A stretch of 64,000 nt of DNA from Sapientia aquatica (GCF_004358105.1 NZ_SMYL01000001.1:248001-312000), one strand, 5' to 3'. Positions 8,844-18,340 are shown, counted from the first letter of the stretch. A program made the numbers and translations. Notes: generated by a model not told the origin, from the letters alone.

Positions 8844-9596
8844 TTAAGCCGACAACCGTTTCAACCTATCCAACGCAGTTTCATTGGCTGTATCAGCTTG
8901 CGCGACTGACTTTCTGATTGCATCGATCTCAGCAGCTTGGTCGATTGGTTTTTGTCCAATATCTGCCACGATTTTTAGACCGGCGGCTTGGTTGCTGACT
9001 GTTTGTGCGCGGCGGGTTAGGGCGCTTAATGCTGTTGATTGGCCGCCTAATCCCTTTAATCCATCTAACTCGCTTTGGCGCTCCATTCGCATTTCTTGCA
9101 AGTCTTTTTGTGCTTGGGCGGTGGCTAAGGTTTGCAAAGCCTTTTTCGCGGCACTGTCGAAGTCGGCTAATTGTTTGGATAAGGCATCCATGATTTGTTG
9201 AAGCTCGTCGGCGTATTGCTTAGCGTCGGCCTCCTGTTGCTGCTCAGTCGGTAGCTTGGCCTTGTTGGCTTCGAGTTCATCGCAGAATAAAGTGACAGTG
9301 GCTTCGCTAATCGTGCCGGCTTGTAGGCGTGCCATTAACGTTTCGGTGGCTTTTTGGTCGTTGGCGATGAGGTTTTGTAAGTTGACCACATCTTGATGTT
9401 CCTTATTGAATGAGGCGCGTGCAGCAGCTAGTTTTTGTGCTGTCTCGCGCAAGGTGCTTTGCAGCCGATCGCGGTCAGCTTCGGTGGCTGTTTCTGGGTC
9501 AAAATTGGCGATGGTTTCGGATAATTTATCGCCTAGCACGCCGAAGTGTTTAGAAATCAAACGTGCTGTCAAACTCCATCCGCTGGTATTGCTCAT
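8844..9596 (-). CDS. Coiled-coil protein, possibly PspA/IM30-like (YjfJ analogue)
   Basis: A 250-residue soluble protein that is almost entirely helical and rich in Ala, Gln, Glu and Lys, with long heptad-like stretches from about residue 40 to 175 and a second helical segment near the end. I cannot match it securely to a family. The neighbouring DUF2491 gene is the counterpart of E. coli yjfK, whose neighbour yjfJ encodes a PspA/IM30-like coiled-coil protein, so a divergent YjfJ-type membrane-stress scaffold is a reasonable guess. It is the last gene of a three-gene operon. Confidence 0.6.
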   Translation of the reverse strand: MSNTSGWSLTARLISKHFGVLGDKLSETIANFDPETATEADRDRLQSTLRETAQKLAAARASFNKEHQDVVNLQNLIANDQKATETLMARLQAGTISEATVTLFCDELEANKAKLPTEQQQEADAKQYADELQQIMDALSKQLADFDSAAKKALQTLATAQAQKDLQEMRMERQSELDGLKGLGGQSTALSALTRRAQTVSNQAAGLKIVADIGQKPIDQAAEIDAIRKSVAQADTANETALDRLKRLSA

Positions 9597-9682
9597 GATG
9601 TATTTCCCTTTAATGAAAATGTGTACGTCGGTTAAGTTGTTGCTCAGTTGTTACGGTGTTGCTAGGTTGGTTCAACTACGTG

Positions 9683-10480
9683 CTACTGAACTGTCATACG
9701 TTCTAAATCAAGCGCTAAGCCAAGCATAAAATTGACGTGGATAGCGCGTTTGCTTGGATCGCCATTTTTGCTTTCAACGATGTCGGTGCTGATGAATAAA
9801 TATTCCTTGGTTTGCTGATCGCGCAGCGTGCGTACATAAGGCATGTAAAAAATCTGTTGGCGTAAGCCTTGTTCGCCATTGCTGTCATCGATGCGGATTT
9901 CTGTTCCTCGGAACGGCGCGATAAATTGTTGTGCTTCGTTACCGACATCGCGTTGATAAATGAGCTGATCTTCGTCGCCAAAAATGTTGTCGAGTTCATC
10001 TGCGCTGTAACCCAACTCGCTTAATTGATGCTTATAAATTGTGTAGCTAGGCTCACCCAAACCGGCGCCGTTGCTACCCATGTAAGCGGCTTGCTGTTCG
10101 CTGCTTTGAGGGATGAAGCGGGTAAGTCGGGCGCAATACATGACTTCGCTAATTGTTCCGACTTGATCTTGATAGAGCTGGACATAGACTTCGGCTTCAT
10201 CGTCTTCGTCTCCGCGCCAAAAGTAGTAGCGCAGCAGTTGTCCATCAGCGTCGAATCGGACTCGACCAATGGAGCAAATTTGATTGGTGAGCTGATCCGG
10301 GATATCGACTATGGCACCGTTGCTGTTGGCACGGATAAACGGTGTTTGTTGCAAGCTGATCAGACCGCCGATGCGCGCACCGAGAGGTAAATTTTCGTCT
10401 GCCGAATGGTCGGTATTTGGCGCAATGCCTTGCTGCGCTAACATCGCTTTGCCGTAATTGATGGCATCTTTCCAGCTCAT
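9683..10480 (-). CDS. DUF2491 (YjfK-like) protein
   Basis: This 265-residue protein has the features of the DUF2491/YjfK family: an N-terminal LPLGARIGGLISL segment, a central DGQLLRYYFWRGDEDDEAE acidic stretch, and a C-terminal conserved YMPYVRTL...EYLFIS part with a NGDPSKRAIHVNFMLG motif. Its biochemical role is unknown. In enterobacteria it belongs to the yjfIJKLMC cluster linked to envelope stress and glutathionylspermidine-type ligases. Here it lies between a secreted Gly/Ser-rich protein and a coiled-coil protein, with gaps of 42 and 86 bp, so the three are probably one transcript. Confidence 0.8.
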   Translation of the reverse strand: MSWKDAINYGKAMLAQQGIAPNTDHSADENLPLGARIGGLISLQQTPFIRANSNGAIVDIPDQLTNQICSIGRVRFDADGQLLRYYFWRGDEDDEAEVYVQLYQDQVGTISEVMYCARLTRFIPQSSEQQAAYMGSNGAGLGEPSYTIYKHQLSELGYSADELDNIFGDEDQLIYQRDVGNEAQQFIAPFRGTEIRIDDSNGEQGLRQQIFYMPYVRTLRDQQTKEYLFISTDIVESKNGDPSKRAIHVNFMLGLALDLERMTVQ

Positions 10481-10522
10481 GATTTTTCCTGGTGAGTTTG
10501 TGGTTGAGGGAATTTTTTGGGT

Positions 10523-11248
10523 TTATAACGTGTAATTTCTTGGTCTTGCGGCTTGGCGCGTTTGCCTCCAGTGCGAGACGATCAAGCCCGTGACACCAGC
10601 GCCGATCACGACCCAAATCACAATGACTAACCACGATGTGCCGGATTGCTGCGCAGTGGCTGGCCCATTGGTTGTGGTTACGCTAGTAGTGTCATCGATT
10701 GCACCAATTTGGTTTTGAGCAGGGTTGCTGTTATTGACATACACGGTATTGTTGGAATGGCGTTCGCTCGCTTGGCCAAGCCAAAACCACATCCAGCCGC
10801 TACCCCATCCCGATGAACCGCGGTCATGCACGATGACGGTTTGGTTAATTACCGATGGTTGCGCTGCTCCGAATGGCGTTGCTGTACCTGCTGCGCCCAT
10901 CGAACCTGATGCTGACGAATTTGGACGTTGCGGATGACTTGCATCGAAATTGTTTAAGGCATTTTTTTGTGCTTGCTGTTGTTCTAAATTTTTGGACAAG
11001 GCTGAACTCGATGTGTTGTTATTTACGTTGGCGGCTTTGCCCGATGAGCCGAATGTGCCAAAGCTATTTCCAGAAGTTGAAGTTGATCCCGCCCCCGTTT
11101 TTGCGCTGCCTGAATTAAAGCCACCGAATGAGCTGGAATGAGTGACGCTGCTATGTTTTGCGCCAGCAGTTCCGTGCGGCGTTGCTTGGGCAGATCCAAG
11201 GGCGCATACAAGCATGAGTGCGGCAAAAAACTGAGTTGCTTTTAACAT
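10523..11248 (-). CDS. Exported Ser/Gly/Asn-rich protein with C-terminal membrane anchor
   Basis: The start at 11248 is chosen over an upstream in-frame codon because MLKATQFFAALMLVCALGSAQA is a good Sec signal peptide. The mature part is low complexity and rich in Ser, Gly, Thr and Asn, with a Trp-rich patch (GSGWMWFWLG), and ends with a single membrane helix (WLVIVIWVVIGAGVTGLIV) followed by basic residues. That predicts a periplasmic disordered domain tethered to the inner membrane with a short cytoplasmic tail. I do not recognise the family. It is the first gene of the operon with the DUF2491 gene. Confidence 0.62.
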   Translation of the reverse strand: MLKATQFFAALMLVCALGSAQATPHGTAGAKHSSVTHSSSFGGFNSGSAKTGAGSTSTSGNSFGTFGSSGKAANVNNNTSSSALSKNLEQQQAQKNALNNFDASHPQRPNSSASGSMGAAGTATPFGAAQPSVINQTVIVHDRGSSGWGSGWMWFWLGQASERHSNNTVYVNNSNPAQNQIGAIDDTTSVTTTNGPATAQQSGTSWLVIVIWVVIGAGVTGLIVSHWRQTRQAARPRNYTL

Positions 11249-11381
11249 GATGTGCTCGGCTGGTTGGTGTTGCGATTCAATGTGCAGCGGAGTGTGGCAC
11301 AAGCAATTCGGCTTTTCTAAGGTAAAATTTTGCGCAAATTACCGAGATTTTTTTAACTATCTATTACAAGGATGTGGCGAC

Positions 11382-11807
11382 ATGAGCAGCCCTTCGACAA
11401 TTTCAACGAATACTACTTCTCTAGCTGAGGGCACATTGGTGTCGCATTTGGGCATCAACATTATTTCGGTACAACGCGGCCAATCGCATTTGGAATTGCC
11501 AATCCAGCCTTTTCTATTAGCACCTAACGGCTATTTACACGCTGGATCAGTGATTTCTTTAGCGGATTCTGCGGCGGGTTTTGGATGCATGGCGAGTTTG
11601 CCCGAAGGCGCATCGGGTTTCACGACCATCGAGATTAAGTCGAATCATTTGGGCACCGCGCGGGATGGCGAATTAGTGTGTACCGCAACCGTTGTGCATG
11701 CCGGTAAATCGACCCAAGTGTGGGATGCGATCGTGAAGAATAAAGCGACCGATCAAACGATAGCGTTGTTCCGCTGTACGCAGATGATTTTGTATCCTAA
11801 GAAATAG
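11382..11807 (+). CDS. PaaI/YbdB-type hotdog-fold thioesterase
   Basis: The start at 11382 gives a 141-residue protein of typical length; the longer upstream frame encodes nothing like the family. AAGGA lies about ten bases upstream. The motif GYLHAGSVISLADSAAGFG (about residues 49-67) is the hotdog helix with the catalytic acidic residue seen in PaaI and EntH/YbdB-like acyl-CoA thioesterases. SGFTTIEIKSNHLGTAR forms the central strand. It likely hydrolyses an acyl- or aroyl-CoA in the cytoplasm as a tetramer. The specific substrate is not evident from the neighbours. Confidence 0.88.
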   Translation: MSSPSTISTNTTSLAEGTLVSHLGINIISVQRGQSHLELPIQPFLLAPNGYLHAGSVISLADSAAGFGCMASLPEGASGFTTIEIKSNHLGTARDGELVCTATVVHAGKSTQVWDAIVKNKATDQTIALFRCTQMILYPKK

Positions 11808-12414
11808 GTAGTGATTTTTTTGGAATTTTTTCCCCCTTAAATACCAAGGTCCACGGCGAACACTCCAACGCAGTTGTAATTATGTTTGCCTAGCTTGGGT
11901 AGTGTCGTCATCTCATTCGCCGCAGCTATTTTCCGATGGTGCTGGTTTGATGTTGGGCTAATTCTCATTTGAATAAATCACTGGCCCTTGGTTGCCTGTC
12001 TGCCTCATCGCAGGCCCGCTAGGCGCAATCGAATGCAAGCTTTTGCTGCTCATTTCATTCGTCTGATATTTTGGATAACTAAAATTAATAAGTTATTCGT
12101 CATTTTCCGAAATTAGTTGGATTTTTTTTGTTTGCTTTTTACAAAATGCCCTAAATAGGGCATTCAGTTCTGCCGTTCTATATCCGATGATGTAGTCATG
12201 GACGCGCACCGAACATGCCGCCAAATTCACGCGAGCGTGTCAGCGTAAATCCTTTTTTCTGAAGTTTTTGCTATAAAAAGTGTAATACACCTATTGAAAT
12301 GCAAAAGCGTGCACTACGATGTAAGTGATGCTAGTTGACGACGCAATTCTGGAATTATTCCGCCGGCGTTTTCTAGCAATTGAAAAGGCTACATAACAGA
12401 ACAAGGTGAAGAAA
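11808..12414. other. Intergenic region of about 600 bp with one hairpin
   Basis: No open frame with a supported start is visible on either strand. The main structure is the dyad AATGCCCT-AAAT-AGGGCATT at 12145-12164, which on the minus strand is followed by TTTTG and could be a weak terminator or an operator. The right end holds AAGGTGA (12403-12409), the ribosome-binding site for the HD-GYP gene. A small non-coding RNA cannot be excluded. Confidence 0.4.
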
Positions 12415-13776
12415 TTGCAAAAAAATTCATTAAACGATGCGTATATCAGGCCAGAGCAACTCTGCGTCGGCTTATACATCCATTTGGATTTGGGGTGGAC
12501 TAAACATCCGTTTTCGTTTGCTAGTTTTAAAATCGAAAAGCCAGAGCAAATTTCCACAATTAAAGGTCTTGGTTTAAAGCGGATTCGCTATTCTCCAATT
12601 AAAAGTGATTGTGAACCGGCCAGTGATGTCCCCAGCGCCAACGACGATTCTCTAACATCCCCGAGCGACGCGCCAATGGCGCAAAAAACGCAGACCCAAG
12701 CGCCTGGGCAAACCGAGCCAGTTTCGGCAGCCCAAGCCAGTCTCGACGCGATTACTCATTCCGCTAGCGCGCCCGTCAATGAAGAAAAACGCGCGATGAT
12801 GGAACGCATGAATAAGCAAGGCGAGAAAATTTTAGCCTGCGAACGGGAATTCCTAGCCGCTGCGCGGGCGTTGAAATCGATGTGGCAAAACATGTTCGCC
12901 GATCCGCTTGGTGTATCCGAGCAAGCCACTGAAATGGTGGATGGCATGGCAGAGTCGGCCATGATGGAAGCGGAGATTGCGATTCACTTAATGATCGATA
13001 GCAAAAACGGCAGCGATATGTATACCCATGCATTGAACGTCGCGATTTTGTCGATGATACTGGCCAAAGAAATGGGTTTCTCGATAGAAGAGATTAAGTT
13101 AATCGGCTTAGGCGCGGTGTTCCACGACGTGGGTTGCACGGACATTCCGCGTCGGATTAAAGAGAAAAACGAGCCGCTCACACCCGCAGAAGCCGAGATC
13201 ATGCATCGTCACTGCAAAAACGGAATTGATATTTGTAATCGTCTGCAATTACCTTACGAAGCCTTGCTCATCGTTTGGCAGCATCACGAAAGAACCGACG
13301 GTTCGGGCTATCCTGCACGTCTGAGAGATAAACAAATTTCGCCTTTGGCCAGCATTGTTGCGGTGGCAGATGCGTTTGACGAAATCTGCAATCCGATCAA
13401 TAAATCGTTGGCACATACCCCGCATGAAGCGCTTTCCCTAATCTACGCTCAGCAGCGCACAAAGTTTGACGCCAGAACCTTAACGGCCTTGGTGCATAGT
13501 CTTGGGGTTTATCCACCGGGCACGATAGTGTTGTTATCGAATGGTGTGATCGGCATGGTGGTGGCGGTAAATGCGAAGCGTCCTTTGAAGCCGACCGTGC
13601 TCATTTATGACGCCGATATTCCTAAGGATGAAGTGATGTTGATCGATTTGGATCAGGACGCGTCAGTTACCGTGACCAAGACCGTCGCGCCACATCAGTT
13701 GGCACCAGAGATTTTGGATTATTTGGCACCGGGCAAACGCGCCTCGTATTATTTCCGACCTGTGGAGACAGTCTAA
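12415..13776 (+). CDS. HD-GYP domain protein (probable cyclic-di-GMP phosphodiesterase)
   Basis: The protein starts with a DUF3391-type domain (residues about 10-65) and has a low-complexity linker. It then has an HD-GYP domain with the HD pair (FHDVGCTDIP near residue 240) and HHERTDGSGYP near residue 293. These keep the metal ligands and GYP motif of enzymes that degrade cyclic di-GMP. No receiver or membrane segment is present, so it acts in the cytoplasm. A TTG start at 12415 is favoured because AAGGTGA sits five bases before it; a GTG at 12406 is the alternative but would use the ribosome-binding site itself as start codon. It is monocistronic. Confidence 0.9.
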   Translation: MQKNSLNDAYIRPEQLCVGLYIHLDLGWTKHPFSFASFKIEKPEQISTIKGLGLKRIRYSPIKSDCEPASDVPSANDDSLTSPSDAPMAQKTQTQAPGQTEPVSAAQASLDAITHSASAPVNEEKRAMMERMNKQGEKILACEREFLAAARALKSMWQNMFADPLGVSEQATEMVDGMAESAMMEAEIAIHLMIDSKNGSDMYTHALNVAILSMILAKEMGFSIEEIKLIGLGAVFHDVGCTDIPRRIKEKNEPLTPAEAEIMHRHCKNGIDICNRLQLPYEALLIVWQHHERTDGSGYPARLRDKQISPLASIVAVADAFDEICNPINKSLAHTPHEALSLIYAQQRTKFDARTLTALVHSLGVYPPGTIVLLSNGVIGMVVAVNAKRPLKPTVLIYDADIPKDEVMLIDLDQDASVTVTKTVAPHQLAPEILDYLAPGKRASYYFRPVETV

Positions 13777-13833
13777 GCTTAGCTGAATGGCTAAATTGCT
13801 TCGTATTTGCTAGTCCTCAAAAAGCATCGCTAT

Positions 13834-13872
13834 AAAAAATAAGCCCGTCAAGATCTGACGGGCTTATTTTTT
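13834..13872. terminator. Bidirectional rho-independent terminator
   Basis: Seventeen-base perfect arms 13834-13850 and 13856-13872 (AAAAAATAAGCCCGTCA and its complement), loop AGATC, lie between the convergent HD-GYP and decarboxylase genes. Confidence 0.95.
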
Positions 13873-13892
13873 AACTTGCTACAACGTTGCTA

Positions 13893-16154
13893 CTATTGCG
13901 CGTCTTCACGCACACAATCCACGTAGTAATTCTTCACGCCGTTTTCAACGCGCGTCACCAAGCCGTGTACGTCGGTATCAAAGCCAGGGAAGCGGTGGTT
14001 AAAGTCGCGCGCAAACTTCAAGTAATCCACGATGGTTTTGTTGAAACATTCGCCCGGAATCAACAGTGGAATACCCGGCGGATACGGCGTCAACAAGATC
14101 GCGGTGATGCGGCCTTCGAGTTCGTCGATAGAGACGCGCTCAATTTCACGGTGCGCCATTTTAGCGAACGCATCCGATGGCTTCATCGCTGGTTGCATGT
14201 CGGATAAATACATCTCGGTCGTCAATCGTGCTACGTCATGCGCTTGGTAAGTTTGATGGATTTGCTGGCACAAATCGCGCAAGCCGACGGTTTCATAGCG
14301 AGGATTATTCGCAACAAATTCCGGCAACACGCGCCACATCGGTTGGTTCTTATCGTAATCGTCTTTGAACTGCTGCAAGGCAGTCAGCAAGGTGTTCCAG
14401 CGGCCTTTGGTAATACCGATGGTAAACATGATGAAGAACGAATACAGGCCGCATTTTTCAATAATGACGCCGTGTTCGGCTAAGTATTTTGTGACGATGG
14501 AAGCGGGAATTCCGGTTTCACCGAATTGACCTTCGAGCGACAAGCCCGGCGTAATAATGGTCGCTTTGATCGGGTCGAGCATATTGAAGTTAGGCGCTAA
14601 TTTACCAAAGCCGTGCCAATTGTCTTCAGCCCGAATAATCCAGTCTTCACGCGAGCCGATACCATCTTCGCATAAGGTGTCAGGCCCCCAAACTTGGAAC
14701 CACCAATCTTGGCCCCATTCCTCGTCAATCTTGCGCATGGCGCGGCGGAAGTCTAGGGCTTCCAAAATCGATTCCTCGACCAGGGCTGTGCCGCCCGGCG
14801 CTTCCATCATGGCCGCAGCAATGTCGCAACTGGCGATAATTGAGTATTGTGGCGAAGTCGACGTGTGCATCAAATAGGCTTCATTGAAGCGATCACGATC
14901 GAGCTTATTGTTTTCGGATTCGCGCACCAAAATTTGCGATGCCTGCGACAAGCCGGCCAATAATTTGTGCGTTGATTGAGTTGAGAAAATCATCGACTCT
15001 TTTGCTCGTGGACGATTAGGCCCAATGGCGTGCATGTCTTCGTAGAACGAATGGAAAGTCGCGTGTGGCAACCATGCTTCGTCGAAATGCAGCGTATCAA
15101 TTTTGCCGTCCAACATTTCTTTTAAGGTTTCCACGTTGTAGATTACGCCGTCATACGTCGATTGGGTGATCGTCAAAATACGTGGTTGTTTATTTTTAGC
15201 GGCGCGCGCAAATGGGTTGGCTTCGATTTTCTTTTGGATGTTTTCCATCGTGAATTCGGACAGGGGAATCGGCCCGATAATGCCAAGGTGATTGCGTGTC
15301 GGCATCAGGAACACGGGAATCGCGCCCGTCATGATGATGGAATGCAGAATCGATTTGTGGCAGTTGCGATCTACCACCACGATGTCGCCCGGAGCGACCG
15401 TTGAGTGCCACACCATTTTGTTGGAAGTGGATGTGCCGTTGGTCACAAAGTAGCAATGATCAGCGTTAAAAATCCGCGCCGCATTGCGCTCAGACGCAGC
15501 AACTGGGCCGGTGTGGTCAAGCAATTGACCGAGTTCTTCCACCGCATTACAAACGTCAGCGCGCAGCATGTTTTCGCCAAAAAATTGGTGGAACATTTGC
15601 CCGATGGGTGACTTTAAAAACGCCACGCCACCGGAATGCCCCGGGCAATGCCAGGAGTAGGAGCCGTCATTGGCGTAATGCACCAAGGCGCGGAAGAACG
15701 GTGGTGCTAGGCCATCCAAATACGATTTGGCTTCGCGAATGATATGGCGTGCGACGAATTCTGGCGTGTCTTCAAACATGTGAATGAAGCCGTGCAGTTC
15801 GCGCAAAATATCGTTAGGAATATGGCGTGAGGTGCGGGTTTCACCGTACAAATAAATCGGGATGTCGGAATTTTTATAACGAATTTCTTCGACGAAGGCG
15901 CGCAATGAAGTCAGCGCTAAATCGATTTCTTCGGGGCTGCCGCCGCCGAATTCTTCATCATCAATTGACAGAATGAACGCGGAGGCGCGCGATTGTTGTT
16001 GTGCAAATTGCGATAGGTCGCCATAGCTGGTCACACCTAATATTTCCATACCTTCTGCTTCCATGGCTTGCGCTAAGGCGCGAATGCCTAAACCGGAGGT
16101 GTTTTCTGAACGGAAGTCTTCATCAATGATGACGATAGGGAAGCGAAATTTCAT
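13893..16154 (-). CDS. Orn/Lys/Arg decarboxylase (PLP fold-type I, AdiA/LdcC family)
   Basis: A 753-residue protein with the three parts of the inducible amino-acid decarboxylases: an N-terminal receiver-like wing (about 1-130), a PLP core with STQSTHKLLAG placing the Schiff-base lysine at Lys397 and HFDEAW at about 356-361, and a C-terminal domain with PYPPGIPLLIPGE. The length is close to biodegradative arginine decarboxylase (about 755). It removes the alpha-carboxyl group of a basic amino acid, consuming a proton and producing agmatine, cadaverine or putrescine. Substrate choice cannot be settled by eye; arginine is favoured by overall resemblance. No antiporter gene is adjacent, so it may serve polyamine supply rather than acid resistance. 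Confidence 0.9.
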   Translation of the reverse strand: MKFRFPIVIIDEDFRSENTSGLGIRALAQAMEAEGMEILGVTSYGDLSQFAQQQSRASAFILSIDDEEFGGGSPEEIDLALTSLRAFVEEIRYKNSDIPIYLYGETRTSRHIPNDILRELHGFIHMFEDTPEFVARHIIREAKSYLDGLAPPFFRALVHYANDGSYSWHCPGHSGGVAFLKSPIGQMFHQFFGENMLRADVCNAVEELGQLLDHTGPVAASERNAARIFNADHCYFVTNGTSTSNKMVWHSTVAPGDIVVVDRNCHKSILHSIIMTGAIPVFLMPTRNHLGIIGPIPLSEFTMENIQKKIEANPFARAAKNKQPRILTITQSTYDGVIYNVETLKEMLDGKIDTLHFDEAWLPHATFHSFYEDMHAIGPNRPRAKESMIFSTQSTHKLLAGLSQASQILVRESENNKLDRDRFNEAYLMHTSTSPQYSIIASCDIAAAMMEAPGGTALVEESILEALDFRRAMRKIDEEWGQDWWFQVWGPDTLCEDGIGSREDWIIRAEDNWHGFGKLAPNFNMLDPIKATIITPGLSLEGQFGETGIPASIVTKYLAEHGVIIEKCGLYSFFIMFTIGITKGRWNTLLTALQQFKDDYDKNQPMWRVLPEFVANNPRYETVGLRDLCQQIHQTYQAHDVARLTTEMYLSDMQPAMKPSDAFAKMAHREIERVSIDELEGRITAILLTPYPPGIPLLIPGECFNKTIVDYLKFARDFNHRFPGFDTDVHGLVTRVENGVKNYYVDCVREDAQ

Positions 16155-16320
16155 ATTTGTCTCCGAAAAGAGAGGTAAAACAGCGGAACAACTCAGAACT
16201 TAGCGGCCTAGGATAACTTGTGGAAATGAAAGGCGTATTAAATTTGCGTTGGTCTGGATTAAAAACAAAACTAAAACCTAAATGAAAGCGAACAACAAAC
16301 ACCGCGCCGTAAAAGCTTCA

Positions 16321-16350
16321 GGAGAAATCGAACTGGGTGTCGATTTCTCC
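16321..16350 (-). terminator. Rho-independent-like terminator after mipA-like gene
   Basis: Arms 16321-16331 and 16340-16350 (GGAGAAATCGA / TCGATTTCTCC) form an 11-bp stem 53 bases beyond the stop of the MipA/OmpV gene. On the minus strand it is followed by TGAAGCTTTT, a poor but present T tract. Confidence 0.7.
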
Positions 16351-16403
16351 TGACTTAATCTTTTGCCTACGTCAAACTCGGCAAGCGGCACTGACGTTCA
16401 GAC

Positions 16404-17207
16404 TTAGAAGCGGTAATAGGCCGCGCCGTACAGTTGATGCAATGCTTTGTTGGATGCTAACGGACTATCGGCAGCGGCGCCCAACGGTTTCCAAACAGTG
16501 CCACCAGCAATCAATGACCAATCTTTATTCAAGGCATGATCCCAGCCAAACGACAGCTTCACTTTTTGCGAGCCTGCCGAGGCATTATAGACAGGGAAAT
16601 GGTAGGCGCTAGCTTGTTCTGGTGTCACGCCGTAGTAACTTTGCATGTACCGTGCGTTAGCCCATGTCGAGCCCAAAATCAGGTAGTAGCGATCTTGATC
16701 GCTGAGTCGTTCAATGTAACGCAAACCGACATTAGCCAACGTGCCGTTGCGCTCATGTTGGCTGCCAGCGCCAGTCGATAAGGTTGATAAGAAGGTAAAG
16801 CGCTCAGTGATTAAGAAATTAAAAAACGCACCCGGTTCAACATCGGTCGGCGTGTTGCCAGGGCCGGTATCGCGGTTGGTTTTCGATTGTTCTTGGTATG
16901 CCAATAAACCAAGGCGCACGCCGTATTGCATTCTGACCGTATCAGAGAAGTTGTAGCCAAAGCCCGATACGGTGCTGAAGAACACACCGCTTTTCCACTG
17001 CAAATCCACTAATGGCAATGGCTTGATGTGTTGCTCACTTCCATCGACATATTTCGGTAAATCGATCACGCCTAAACCAACGGAGGCGGTTAAATCTTTT
17101 TGTAGATAGACGCTCGGGATGAGTTCAACAAAATCCGACGTTTGCGCTTGCGCTGCAAAGGAGGCGGTCGCCAAGAGCAACGCGAGCGGTAAAAGTGAGT
17201 TTTTCAT
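16404..17207 (-). CDS. MipA/OmpV-family outer-membrane protein
   Basis: A 267-residue protein with a signal peptide (cleaved near residue 21, AQA) and alternating amphipathic strands ending in a C-terminal aromatic (YRF), as expected for an outer-membrane beta-barrel. The segments GVIDLPKYVDGS and LPLVDLQWKSGVFFST match the MipA/OmpV family, whose E. coli member scaffolds MltA and PBP1B and whose vibrio members are osmo-regulated porins. It lies 40 bp downstream of the DUF4337 gene and may be the last gene of the thyA-folA transcript. Gene naming beyond the family would be unsafe. Confidence 0.87.
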   Translation of the reverse strand: MKNSLLPLALLLATASFAAQAQTSDFVELIPSVYLQKDLTASVGLGVIDLPKYVDGSEQHIKPLPLVDLQWKSGVFFSTVSGFGYNFSDTVRMQYGVRLGLLAYQEQSKTNRDTGPGNTPTDVEPGAFFNFLITERFTFLSTLSTGAGSQHERNGTLANVGLRYIERLSDQDRYYLILGSTWANARYMQSYYGVTPEQASAYHFPVYNASAGSQKVKLSFGWDHALNKDWSLIAGGTVWKPLGAAADSPLASNKALHQLYGAAYYRF

Positions 17208-17247
17208 AAATAACTAGGTAGTTAAAAAGTGAGTAGCGATAGTAATT

Positions 17248-17814
17248 TCAGACTAAAAACCAAACACATCCTGCCAACGCTACGCCAACGCCAGCAACGC
17301 CGTAGGAAGCAAATTGCAACCATTTTTTACGCGTCAATAAAGCGATAGCGGCCAAGGCGATGGCGACTTGCAGCGCTGTCATGGCTTGCGCCCAGCGGTG
17401 ATGCTGATGCAAGACTTCGTCGGATTTTTCTTCCCATTCTTTGGAGGATTTATCGAGTTCTTCGGCTTTCTTTTTGATCTCTTCTTTTTCCGACTTGTAG
17501 CGCGCGATATCGGCTTGGTATTTAGCAGTATCAACACCTGGCAATACCAAGGCTAATTCGGCTAAGTTTTGTTTATTCGATTTAGCCTGATAAAAATTCC
17601 ATTGATCGGACGCCTCGGTTTTAACGATGCCAGCCTTGTTTTTAAACATGCCTGCATCGTTTTGGGTCGAGCCAGCTTGAAATCCGAAGATCGCACCAGC
17701 GGTTGCCATGATGGCTGTCATCACCGCGATTCTGCTGGAAAAATTATCGCCGCCGTGCGCAGCATGTTCTAGTTCATGGTCGTGAGGGCCGTGTACTTCA
17801 AATTCTTCTGCCAT
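17248..17814 (-). CDS. DUF4337 domain membrane protein
   Basis: The 188-residue protein starts with a His- and acid-rich stretch (HGPHDHELEHAAHGG), has one membrane helix at about residues 30-50, a long charged coiled coil (about 95-135), and two closely spaced C-terminal membrane helices. This matches the DUF4337 family, whose function is unknown. The coiled coil should project to one side of the inner membrane. It starts 20 bp after folA and is probably co-transcribed with it. Confidence 0.85.
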   Translation of the reverse strand: MAEEFEVHGPHDHELEHAAHGGDNFSSRIAVMTAIMATAGAIFGFQAGSTQNDAGMFKNKAGIVKTEASDQWNFYQAKSNKQNLAELALVLPGVDTAKYQADIARYKSEKEEIKKKAEELDKSSKEWEEKSDEVLHQHHRWAQAMTALQVAIALAAIALLTRKKWLQFASYGVAGVGVALAGCVWFLV

Positions 17815-17834
17815 ATATCCTCCGAAAAAATTAA

Positions 17835-18320
17835 TTAAGCGTGTTTTGTGTAGGTGACAAACGCGTAGCTAAAGGCGTTTGCTTCTGAATAATGTGTCTC
17901 GCGCTCGGTCTCTTGCCAGACTTGCGCGTCAATCGCTGGAAAGAAAGCGTCACAGGCCACATCTTGCTCGATTTCAGTGGTCAGCAATTGGCTGCAGAAC
18001 GGCAACGCTTGCGCATAAATATCGGCTCCGCCAATCACAAATGCGGCTTGATCCCCAATAAGTTCTAGCGCCTGTTGGAGCGAATTAACGACTTCAACAC
18101 CGGCTTGCTGCCACTGGGTATTGCGCGTTAAAACAATGTTGCGCCGGTTGGGAAGTGGGCGACCAATCGAGTCAAACGTTTTGCGTCCCATGATGATGGC
18201 GTGACCGGTGGTGATGCGTTTAAAACGCGCTAAATCTTCCGGCAAACGCCACGGCAACGTGTTGTTAATCCCAATGCCGCGTTTGGCATCAAAGGCCACG
18301 ATAATAGTTAAGTCAGACAT
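17835..18320 (-). CDS. folA: Dihydrofolate reductase
   Basis: The start at 18320 gives 161 residues, close to E. coli FolA (159). GIGINNTLPWRLPEDLARFK carries the Met20-type loop and the catalytic acid in LPEDL, IMGRKTFDSIGRPLPNRRN is the NADPH-binding stretch, and FVIGGADIY is the conserved GG motif. It reduces dihydrofolate to tetrahydrofolate with NADPH, regenerating the cofactor oxidised by ThyA. It lies 20 bp downstream of thyA in the same operon. A GTG eight codons upstream, overlapping the thyA stop, is a less likely start. Confidence 0.97.
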   Translation of the reverse strand: MSDLTIIVAFDAKRGIGINNTLPWRLPEDLARFKRITTGHAIIMGRKTFDSIGRPLPNRRNIVLTRNTQWQQAGVEVVNSLQQALELIGDQAAFVIGGADIYAQALPFCSQLLTTEIEQDVACDAFFPAIDAQVWQETERETHYSEANAFSYAFVTYTKHA

Positions 18321-18340
18321 GTTCAAATGAGTTGGGCAAA

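Noticed and set aside
12145-12164. Hairpin AATGCCCT/AGGGCATT as a terminator of the thioesterase gene
   Set aside because: It lies about 340 bp after the stop codon and has no T tract on the plus strand, so assignment to that gene is not supported.
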